Assembly (NCBI GenBank): GCA_016716385.1
Contig: JADJWL010000009.1
Span: forward strand, 186,001 to 250,000
Source of the DNA: Bryobacterales bacterium
GTDB taxonomy: Bacteria > Acidobacteriota > Terriglobia > Bryobacterales > Bryobacteraceae
DNA: 64,000 bases
Reading direction: 5' to 3'
The notes beneath the pieces were generated by a model, which did no database searches, was not told where the DNA came from, and was given only the letters and a program-made list of their open reading frames with translations. Every line of letters begins with the position of its first letter. Positions within the stretch are counted from its first letter, which is position 1. The position numbers were made by a program, and so were the translations under genes. Positions 1-6,374 of the stretch are shown one piece after another.

Positions 1-286
1 ACTAGATGTCTTCCGGGGCCGGGGTGGGCCTCGCCCCTGTTGGACCGCCGATCGGCTGACAAGATCGTTGTCCTACGCAACCTGCTTGGGGCGGCCGAGG
101 CGAGGTTGCGTAAGTTTGTACCAGCCCAAAGTCTTGACTGATAGTTGTGCAGGCCCGAGTCGGAAGGCTCCCAGGTCACCTCCGCTCCAGGACTGTCCAG
201 CCGACAGCAAGGCATTCCGACGCGGTGTCGGCGGTTGTTGCTGCGCCACCACCTTATGCCGCAACCGTCGGATCAACTCGCTCGCA
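1..286. other. leading segment without a supported gene
   Basis: I see no convincing coding region here. Small open frames exist on both strands, but none has a recognisable motif or a ribosome binding site. One minus-strand frame (73-297) overlaps the end of the MeaB fusion gene and looks like chance in GC-rich DNA. The segment lies downstream of the minus-strand MeaB gene, so it would hold its 3' untranslated region. The only structure seen is a perfect inverted repeat, listed separately. Confidence 0.5.
74..112. repeat. perfect 10-bp inverted repeat (hairpin)
   Basis: The arms TACGCAACCT (74-83) and AGGTTGCGTA (103-112) are perfect reverse complements with a 19-base GC-rich loop between them. 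It lies about 175 bases past the stop of the minus-strand MeaB fusion gene. There is no clear T-run on either side, so a classical intrinsic terminator is not well supported. A protein-binding palindrome or a Rho-stalling hairpin is equally possible. Confidence 0.5.
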
Positions 287-1441
287 TCACTGCGCATCCT
301 GAATCAACTCCAGCAACACGCCTCCGGTCGACGCCGGATGCACGAACACGTATTCGTGCCCGCCTGCCCCCTTGCGGGGCTCGTTCAACAGCCGCGCTCC
401 GCCCGCCCGTAGACGTTCCACTGCCGCCGCGAGGTCCGGGACGCGGAGCGCCACGTGGTGCAGTCCAGGTCCGCGCTTTTCGAGGAATTTCGCGATGACC
501 GAACCCGGTGAGGCGGGCTCTAGCAGTTCGATCCGCGACTCGCCCGCCGGCAGCATCGCGACGTGCACGTTCTCCACCTCGACCGTCTCCCGCGAGGCCA
601 CCGTCATGCCCAGTTGATCGCGGTAGAACGCCAGCGCCGCCTCGATCGACTCGACCGCAATTCCCAGGTGGTCGATCGCGTGGCCCCGCGCCGGAGCGAA
701 GGTGCGGGAGCGCCGCGGCGCGCGTCCGATCGCTTCGAGCAGTTCGGGCACGCCCTCCCCGCGCGTCGCCACGGTGCGGACAATTTCCGGCGGCGGTCCC
801 GCGCGGTCATTCATTGCCAGCACCGCGCGGACTTCGTTCTCCACCTGGTCCGCGCCGGCATGGTCGGCCTTGTTGATCACGAAGACATCGGCAATCTCCA
901 TAATGCCGGCTTTGATCGCCTGGACATCGTCGCCCATGCCCGGGACCAGCACGACCAGCGTGACCTGCGCCAGCCGCGCCACGTCGACCTCCGCCTGCCC
1001 CACGCCGACCGTCTCGACGATTACCACGTCGCGGCCGGCGGCACCGAACAGCCGCACCAGGTTCGCCGTGGCGGCGGCGAGTCCGCCGTGCGCGCCGCGC
1101 GTCGCCATCGAGCGTACGAACAGACCGGGATCGCCCAAGCCGGACTGCATGCGGATGCGGTCGCCGAGCAACGCGCCGCCGGAGGTCGCGCTCGAAGGAT
1201 CCACCGCGACGATCGCGACCGTGCGCCCAGCCTGGCGGTAGGCGCGCGCCACCCGGTCCACGAGCGTGCTCTTCCCCGCCCCGGGCGACCCGGTGACGCC
1301 GAGCACCAGCGGCTCGCGCACCCCTCCGGCTTCGAGAGAGCGCAAGACTTCCTCGCCGCGCGCGTCACGGTTTTCGATATAGGTGGCGGCCCGGGCGAGC
1401 GCCCGCAAGTCCCCCGCCGCGATTCTCTGTGCGAGGTCCAC
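287..1441 (-). CDS. MeaB-type GTPase fused to methylmalonyl-CoA epimerase
   Basis: The 384-residue protein has two domains. Residues about 1-245 are a G3E GTPase of the MeaB/ArgK family, the chaperone that loads and protects B12-dependent methylmalonyl-CoA mutase. The P-loop GSPGAGKS is at 51-58 and NKAD at 190-193. Residues about 253-384 are a vicinal-oxygen-chelate domain like methylmalonyl-CoA epimerase, starting at IDHLGIAV (H257), with GLHHVALRV near 326-334 and a C-terminal glutamate (E378) in LLELI; these fit the epimerase metal ligands. Both domains serve the propionyl-CoA / methylmalonyl-CoA pathway in the cytoplasm, so the fusion is functionally coherent. The usual C-terminal dimerisation arm of MeaB (family about 320 residues) appears to be replaced by the epimerase. 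The mutase itself is not in this window. The upstream gene ends 6 bases before this start, so the two may be cotranscribed. Confidence 0.9.
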   Translation of the reverse strand: MDLAQRIAAGDLRALARAATYIENRDARGEEVLRSLEAGGVREPLVLGVTGSPGAGKSTLVDRVARAYRQAGRTVAIVAVDPSSATSGGALLGDRIRMQSGLGDPGLFVRSMATRGAHGGLAAATANLVRLFGAAGRDVVIVETVGVGQAEVDVARLAQVTLVVLVPGMGDDVQAIKAGIMEIADVFVINKADHAGADQVENEVRAVLAMNDRAGPPPEIVRTVATRGEGVPELLEAIGRAPRRSRTFAPARGHAIDHLGIAVESIEAALAFYRDQLGMTVASRETVEVENVHVAMLPAGESRIELLEPASPGSVIAKFLEKRGPGLHHVALRVPDLAAAVERLRAGGARLLNEPRKGAGGHEYVFVHPASTGGVLLELIQDAQ

Positions 1442-1447
1442 GCTGGT

Positions 1448-2644
1448 CTAGACGATCTCCTCGCGGGCCGGATCCCAGCCGACCGTGCGGCTCTGGCGGT
1501 AGCTCTCCACCGCCATGCGGCAGGCGATCGAGACGCGGTAGCCCAAGTCGAACGGGCAGTTCGGCTCCTTGCCCGAGCGGATGCAATCGAGAAAATTCTG
1601 CATGTGCGCGCGCGGCTCGGTGCGCGTGCGTCCCAGGATTTCGACGCCGTCCGGCCGGTTCACCTTCTGCGGCACGTAGCGGATCTGCTGGCCCTTTACG
1701 AGGGTGCCGTCGGTCCCCAGGACTTCTTCGGTGGAACCGAGATGGTTGTTCCCGAAGCCGGAATCCCAGGTAAACAGCAGCTCCTCGGCGTGCTCCATTG
1801 ACACGCTCATCGTGTCCGGTACCTCGCGTCCGTCTTTCCACAGGTAGACGCCGCCGGTCATCGTCACGCGGCTGGGAATCGTGAGGTCCATCGCCTTGTA
1901 CCAGAAAGCGAGCTGGTGGCAGAGATTCTCGTAGACGTTGCCGCCGGAGTAATCCCAGAAGTAGCGCCAGTTGGCGTAGCGGTTGGCGTCGAACTCGAGC
2001 TCCGGCGCGTCTCCCAGAAACGCTTCCCACTGGACGTTGTCCGGCGTCATCTCCGGATGCACCGGGCGCGACCACTGCGGCTTGCCGTGCGGCGTGTTGC
2101 GATACATGTGCGCGTGGATCGCGGTCACGCGCCCGACGTCGCCCGCGGCGAGCCAGGCGGTGGCATCGGTCAGCAATCCTGACGAGCAGATCTGGTGGCC
2201 CACCTGCACGACCCGTTTGCCCTTGCGGTGCGCCGCGCGCATGCGCTTGGCCTCGTCCACGGTGAACGCCATCGTCTTTTCCTGGAAGACGTGTTTGCCG
2301 GCGTCGATGGCATCGAGGAAATGCGCGCCGTGAAGGTGCTGCGGGGTGGCGATCAGGACTGCGTCGATGGACTTGTCTTCGAGCAGTTGGCGGGGATCCT
2401 GGAAGGTCCGGGCGCCAGGGGCGGCGGACCTGGCTTCGTCCAGCCGCACCGTGAAGATGTCGGCGAGCGCGGCGATCTCGGTGTTCGGGCAGGCCCCGGC
2501 TTCGCGGATCAACTGCTGGCCGCGCGCCCCCGCGCCGATGACCCCGAGGCGGATGCGGTCATTCGCGCCGAGCACGTTCGAGGAGGCAAGCGTCCCGGCC
2601 AGCCCGGAGGCGACATGTCCGATGAAATTGCGTCTGGACTGCAT
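1448..2644 (-). CDS. Tat-exported Gfo/Idh/MocA family oxidoreductase
   Basis: A 398-residue NAD(P)-dependent oxidoreductase of the Gfo/Idh/MocA family, which typically acts on sugars, inositols or their derivatives. The start at 2644 is chosen because it gives a twin-arginine signal (SRRNFIGHVASGLAGTL) and is preceded by a purine-rich AGGAAGG site; longer in-frame extensions carry no signal and would overlap the divergent peptidase gene. After the signal, RIRLGVIGAGARGQQ is the Rossmann nucleotide-binding start, and an EK motif (FQEKTMAF) matches the family's conserved EKP lysine region. Export of a folded, cofactor-bound enzyme suits the Tat route, and secreted members of this family are common in Acidobacteria and Planctomycetes. 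The substrate cannot be told. It is divergent from the M28 peptidase, with 52 bases between the starts. Confidence 0.88.
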   Translation of the reverse strand: MQSRRNFIGHVASGLAGTLASSNVLGANDRIRLGVIGAGARGQQLIREAGACPNTEIAALADIFTVRLDEARSAAPGARTFQDPRQLLEDKSIDAVLIATPQHLHGAHFLDAIDAGKHVFQEKTMAFTVDEAKRMRAAHRKGKRVVQVGHQICSSGLLTDATAWLAAGDVGRVTAIHAHMYRNTPHGKPQWSRPVHPEMTPDNVQWEAFLGDAPELEFDANRYANWRYFWDYSGGNVYENLCHQLAFWYKAMDLTIPSRVTMTGGVYLWKDGREVPDTMSVSMEHAEELLFTWDSGFGNNHLGSTEEVLGTDGTLVKGQQIRYVPQKVNRPDGVEILGRTRTEPRAHMQNFLDCIRSGKEPNCPFDLGYRVSIACRMAVESYRQSRTVGWDPAREEIV

Positions 2645-2696
2645 GAAATTCCTTCCTCTGCCGGCTTGGGTGTATCTTGCTATCGTAACAAAGCAG

Positions 2697-4325
2697 ATGC
2701 GCGTCCTGATCCTGATTGCCTCGTTCGCCGCCGTGGCCGCCGCGCAGGCGCCCGCCGCCTCCACCATCCGGAAGGAGCAGCTCAAGGCCGACCTCTTCTT
2801 CCTTGCCTCCGACGCCCTGCAGGGGCGGCTCACCGGAACCCGCGAGTATGCGATTTCGGCCGAATGGGTGGCGTCGCGCTTCGAGCGCATGGGATTGAAG
2901 CCGGTCACCGGGTCGAGCTTCCGGCTGCCGTTCACGCTGTACATCTCGCGGCTGGAGAACGGCAACGCGCTCACGGTTCCCGTCGCGGGCGGCGGCGCGC
3001 GCAGCGGGCGCGTCGGCGAAGACTACTATCCGCTCATCTTCAGCGCCAATGCCGATGCCAGCGGTCCGGTGGTGTTCGCGGGCTACGGCATTGTGGCGCC
3101 GGAGCACCAGTGGAATGACTACCGCGACGTGGACGCGAAGGGCCGGATTGTGCTGGCGCTGACCGGCGAACCCGGCGCGGACGATCCAAAGAGCCCGTTC
3201 GACGGCCTGGTGACTTCCGAGCATTCGAACCTGCTGCGCAAGGCCCTCCACGCGCAGGAGCAAGGCGCGGCGGGCATCCTGTTCGTTACCGGGCGCGACC
3301 CGAAGCGCGCCGCCGCCCGGTTTGCGGCGGGCGCCCGCGGCTACTGGCCGGAGACGCCGCCGCGCATCGAACGCTACACCCTCGCCACCATGGCGGACCG
3401 TCTGCACATTCCTGCTGCCGAGATCTCACCCGGTCTGGCCAATCTGCTCCTCGGCGGGGACCTCGCGGGCGCGGCCGAGGCCGCCGAGCGGGGCGAAGGG
3501 CAGCGCCTGACCCAGGGACAGCCCGTTGCGCTGAAAGCCCGCGTGCGCCGGATTCCCTACGAAGACCACAACGTGGCCGGCATGATCGAGGGCGCCGATC
3601 CCAAGCTGAAGGACGAAGCCGTTCTAATCACCAGCCACTACGACCACAACGGCGCGGAAGGCTCGCAGATCTTCAACGGCGCCGATGACAACGGGTCGGC
3701 GACCGTCGGTGTGATCGCGATTGCCGAAGCGTATATCGAAGCCGCCAGGAGCGGGAAGCGCCCAAAACGCACCGTGATCTTCACCTCGTGGGGTTCGGAG
3801 GAGCGGTGCTGCGGCCCGCTGCTCGGCTCCTGGGCCTGGACCGAGACTCCGGCGTGGCCATTGGAGAAGACCGCCGCCGTGCTGAACATGGACATGATCG
3901 GCCGTCGCGAGGAAGTGCCGGTGAACGCCGGTTCGCGCTTCAACGGACTCCAGCCGCAGACGGCCGAGTCGAACGCGAATTCCGTGAACCTGATCGGGTC
4001 CAGCTACAGCCCGGCGCTCGCCGCCGCCGCGCGCGAAGCGAACAAGGACATCGACCTGCTCCTGCGGTTCCGTTACGACAACAACCGCTCGAACCTGCTC
4101 CGGCGCAGTGACCAGTGGCCGTTTCTCCAGCGCGGCGTCCCGGCGCTGTTCGTGCACACCGGCTTGCATCCCGACTACCACACCGTCAACGACCGTCCGG
4201 AACGCATCGACTACGACAAGATGGAGCGGATCCTGAAGATGGTCTACCAGCTCAGTTGGAACCTCGCCAACCAGGACGGCCGGCCCGCGATGGCTTCCCC
4301 GCGCGTCATCCCGGATCCGGACTGA
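2697..4325 (+). CDS. secreted M28 family zinc metallopeptidase with PA-like insert
   Basis: A 542-residue exported aminopeptidase-type protein. The start at 2697 gives a Sec signal (MRVLILIASFAAVAAA) and leaves a 52-base divergent promoter space. Residues about 110-250 look like a protease-associated (PA) domain. The C-terminal M28 domain has all expected di-zinc residues: H314-x-D316 in SHYDH, D330/D331 in GADDNGS, E368/E369 in WGSEE, D399 in NMDMIG and H495 in HPDYHTVND. Members remove N-terminal residues from peptides or act as carboxypeptidases; the precise specificity is unknown. A perfect 6-bp hairpin (CCCGGC-CCC-GCCGGG, 4341-4355) lies just after the stop but has no T-run. The next gene, a sigma factor, starts 51 bases later on the same strand. 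Confidence 0.9.
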   Translation: MRVLILIASFAAVAAAQAPAASTIRKEQLKADLFFLASDALQGRLTGTREYAISAEWVASRFERMGLKPVTGSSFRLPFTLYISRLENGNALTVPVAGGGARSGRVGEDYYPLIFSANADASGPVVFAGYGIVAPEHQWNDYRDVDAKGRIVLALTGEPGADDPKSPFDGLVTSEHSNLLRKALHAQEQGAAGILFVTGRDPKRAAARFAAGARGYWPETPPRIERYTLATMADRLHIPAAEISPGLANLLLGGDLAGAAEAAERGEGQRLTQGQPVALKARVRRIPYEDHNVAGMIEGADPKLKDEAVLITSHYDHNGAEGSQIFNGADDNGSATVGVIAIAEAYIEAARSGKRPKRTVIFTSWGSEERCCGPLLGSWAWTETPAWPLEKTAAVLNMDMIGRREEVPVNAGSRFNGLQPQTAESNANSVNLIGSSYSPALAAAAREANKDIDLLLRFRYDNNRSNLLRRSDQWPFLQRGVPALFVHTGLHPDYHTVNDRPERIDYDKMERILKMVYQLSWNLANQDGRPAMASPRVIPDPD

Positions 4326-4376
4326 ACTTTTTCTGGAACTCCCGGCCCCGCCGGGCGGAATTCCGAACGGAGACGA

Positions 4377-4943
4377 ATGGACGGCCGGGCGGAAGAGACC
4401 GACGAGCAGTTGCTGGCCCGCTCGGTAGCCGGAGACGAAGAAGCGTTCGCCGCGCTGTACCGCCGTCGGCAAGGTCCCGTGTATCGTTACGCCCTGCGCA
4501 TGACCGGCAATCCGGCGGGCGCGGAAGAGGTAACGCAGGAGGTGTTTCTAGCGGTGATCCGGCAGCCGGAGTCGTTCGATAGCGCGCGCGGCACGGTCGG
4601 TTCCTGGCTCTTCGGCATGGCACGGAAGCACGTGCTCAAGCGAATGGAGAAGGACAGGCGATCCGTGCCTCTCGATGACGCCACCGAAGAGGAGGCGGCC
4701 GGAGACACGGGCGTGCTCGAGGAAATCGTCAGCGAAGAGGCGCTGGAAGGACTGCGCCGCGCGCTGCTTTCCCTGCCGCCGCGTTACCGGGAGGCCGTGA
4801 TGTTGTGCGACCTGGAGGAATTGAGCTACGAGGAAGCGGCAGCGGCGATGGGTTGCGCCGTGGGAACGGTCCGCTCGCGACTGCACCGCGGCCGCGCGCT
4901 ACTGGCGGAGAAGGTCCGTGCGCGGCAGGAGTGTCCGGCATGA
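4377..4943 (+). CDS. ECF-type RNA polymerase sigma factor
   Basis: A 188-residue sigma-70 family protein of extracytoplasmic-function size. Region 2 is visible at residues about 22-60 (ALYRRRQGPVYRYALRMTG followed by AEEVTQEVFLAV). Region 4 is at about 125-180 (LPPRYREAVMLCDLEELSY, then AAAAMGCAVGTVRSRLHRG), the helix-turn-helix that reads the -35 element. A GGAG site lies 4 bases before the ATG. The stop overlaps the next start (ATGA, 4940-4943), which strongly suggests translational coupling with the small membrane protein that follows, the usual place for an anti-sigma factor. The trigger and regulon are not deducible; the secreted protein at 5429 may be a target. Confidence 0.93.
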   Translation: MDGRAEETDEQLLARSVAGDEEAFAALYRRRQGPVYRYALRMTGNPAGAEEVTQEVFLAVIRQPESFDSARGTVGSWLFGMARKHVLKRMEKDRRSVPLDDATEEEAAGDTGVLEEIVSEEALEGLRRALLSLPPRYREAVMLCDLEELSYEEAAAAMGCAVGTVRSRLHRGRALLAEKVRARQECPA

Positions 4944-5410
4944 AGGGACTGCGGCTGTTGGGAGCCCGAATGCGGGCGGAAGAGAATGCGCCGGCGGCGC
5001 TGGAACAGCGCCTGCGGACGGCGCACCGCAAACAGCACGGGGCCACACGCTGGTGGCCCGCGGCCGCCGCCGCGGTACTGCTGCTGGCCGGCGGATGGCT
5101 CGCCAGCCACCCTGTCGACGAGGCGATGCCGGAAGTCGCGTTCGCACCGTCCGAGCCGCCGCGCCATGCCTGGACGCCGCGACGGTACCCGGTGCCAGCG
5201 CCGCGCCCGGAGTCGGTGACGGAGTTCTACATGATTCCGGGCCAGGTGTGGGAGGAGGCGGACTCCGTGCGCCTGGTCCGCGTGGAAATGGCATCGGATT
5301 CGCTTCAACTGTATGGGCTTCCGGTTTCGGGAAGAGACGCCGGACACCTGATCCGGGCTGACTTGGTTGTCGCCGACGGCGTACCGCGGGCGATTCGTTT
5401 TGTGAAATGA
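4940..5410 (+). CDS. single-pass membrane protein coupled to the sigma factor (candidate anti-sigma)
   Basis: A 156-residue protein whose ATG overlaps the sigma-factor stop by 4 bases. It has a charged N-terminal cytoplasmic stretch of about 35 residues, one predicted membrane segment (AAAAAVLLLAGGWLA, near residues 40-55), then a proline-rich periplasmic linker and a C-terminal part of about 70 residues ending RAIRFVK. Position and topology match an anti-sigma factor. However, the zinc-binding H-x3-C-x2-C motif of the ZAS class is absent, and the cytoplasmic part is short. The role is therefore inferred from context alone; it could also be a sensor or an unrelated envelope protein. Confidence 0.7.
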   Translation: MKGLRLLGARMRAEENAPAALEQRLRTAHRKQHGATRWWPAAAAAVLLLAGGWLASHPVDEAMPEVAFAPSEPPRHAWTPRRYPVPAPRPESVTEFYMIPGQVWEEADSVRLVRVEMASDSLQLYGLPVSGRDAGHLIRADLVVADGVPRAIRFVK

Positions 5411-5428
5411 AACGAAAGGAATCAGGAA

Positions 5429-6271
5429 ATGAAGAGAGCCGTCTTGACCAGTCTCACTTTGGCAGTTGCTTTCAGTCAGCCCACTCCGCCGCCGCCGTCA
5501 CCGCCAAACGTGATCCGGGTCGTGAGTTCGCTGGTCGGTCCAGGCAGGGTTGTGAAGGGCGCGCCGTACTCGGCCGAGAGAGTCACGGAGATGACGCAAT
5601 CTCTCGTGGACGGCAATCGCATCCATCACAAACTCACCGCGAAGGAGTTCCGGGATGGCGAAGGACGCACCCGGCACGAAGAAGCGCACGGCGCGGCCCT
5701 GCCTGGTACCGGAGCCACGCGGGGAACGATTTCCCTGTACGATCCAGTCGAAGGAGTGAACTGGATCCTGGATCCGGTCGAAAAGAAGGCGCGCAAGCTG
5801 CCGGCGCCGCCGCTTCCGCCTCCCCCGCCCACAGTCAGCGGTGGATTTGCGGGCGAATTTTCGGGCCGCATGGTCGTGCGGTCTTTGGCGATCGACGCCC
5901 AGCCGGCGCCGGTCTGGACACCGCTCGCCGGAGGACCCGGCGCCGCGCAGGAGCAGGAGTCCTTAGGGAAACGCGTCATCGACGGAATGGAATGCGAAGG
6001 AACGCGCTATGTCCGCGTGATTCCCGAGGGCGCCATCGGCAACGAACGGCCGATCCGCGTGGAGGGCGAGCGGTGGTTCTCGAAGGAACTGCAGGCGATG
6101 GTCGAGACCCGCAACATCGACCCTAGGACAGGAGAAACGCGGATGCAACTGACGAACATCCGCCGCGGGGAGCCCGATCCCGCCCTCTTCCGGGTGCCGC
6201 CCGACTACGAGATCGTCGACGGGCCTGGGCCGGTGATCATCGACCGGCGGATCGAACGGAAGAGGCCCTGA
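5429..6271 (+). CDS. secreted protein of unknown function downstream of the sigma/membrane pair
   Basis: A 280-residue protein with an N-terminal Sec signal (MKRAVLTSLTLAVAFS) followed by a proline-rich stretch (PTPPPPSPP). I do not recognise the family with certainty. The body alternates beta-type segments (RVVKGAPYSAERVTEM, GTISLYDPVEGVNWILDP) with a second proline-rich linker (PAPPLPPPPP, near 125-135). An overlapping 239-codon frame starting at 5407 is a shadow: it lacks a signal peptide and is rich in Arg, Gly and Ser, as expected from frame-shifted coding DNA. It starts 18 bases after the candidate anti-sigma gene and is probably in the same operon, so it may be an envelope protein that this sigma factor controls or senses. 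Confidence 0.75.
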   Translation: MKRAVLTSLTLAVAFSQPTPPPPSPPNVIRVVSSLVGPGRVVKGAPYSAERVTEMTQSLVDGNRIHHKLTAKEFRDGEGRTRHEEAHGAALPGTGATRGTISLYDPVEGVNWILDPVEKKARKLPAPPLPPPPPTVSGGFAGEFSGRMVVRSLAIDAQPAPVWTPLAGGPGAAQEQESLGKRVIDGMECEGTRYVRVIPEGAIGNERPIRVEGERWFSKELQAMVETRNIDPRTGETRMQLTNIRRGEPDPALFRVPPDYEIVDGPGPVIIDRRIERKRP

Positions 6272-6318
6272 AGCGAGTCCGCTTACTGCCGGAGAGGCCC
6301 CGTCCGCCAGGGTTCGGG

Positions 6319-6356
6319 CTCCTTCCGGCCAGTCCGGCTTCGGGTAGCGGAAGGAG
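6319..6356. repeat. 9-bp inverted repeat before the permease gene
   Basis: CTCCTTCCG (6319-6327) and CGGAAGGAG (6348-6356) are perfect complements around a 20-base loop, in the 103-base gap between the secreted protein and the permease. The right arm contains the only AAGGAG-like ribosome-binding sequence upstream of the permease ATG at 6375, though it is 18 bases away. The hairpin may end the upstream transcript or mask translation of the permease; no T-run follows. Confidence 0.4.
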
Positions 6357-6374
6357 TCCCGGATACTTCCAGAT

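Noticed and set aside
73..297. 74-codon minus-strand frame at the window start
   Set aside because: No motif, no ribosome site, overlaps the end of the MeaB fusion gene and contains the palindrome; composition fits chance.
563..1801. Long plus-strand frame opposite the MeaB fusion and oxidoreductase genes
   Set aside because: Shadow of GC-rich coding DNA: rich in Arg and His, no family motif, while the minus-strand frames have clear domains.
5407..6126. 239-codon frame overlapping the secreted protein gene
   Set aside because: No signal peptide and low-complexity Arg/Gly/Ser composition; the 5429 frame has a signal and normal composition.
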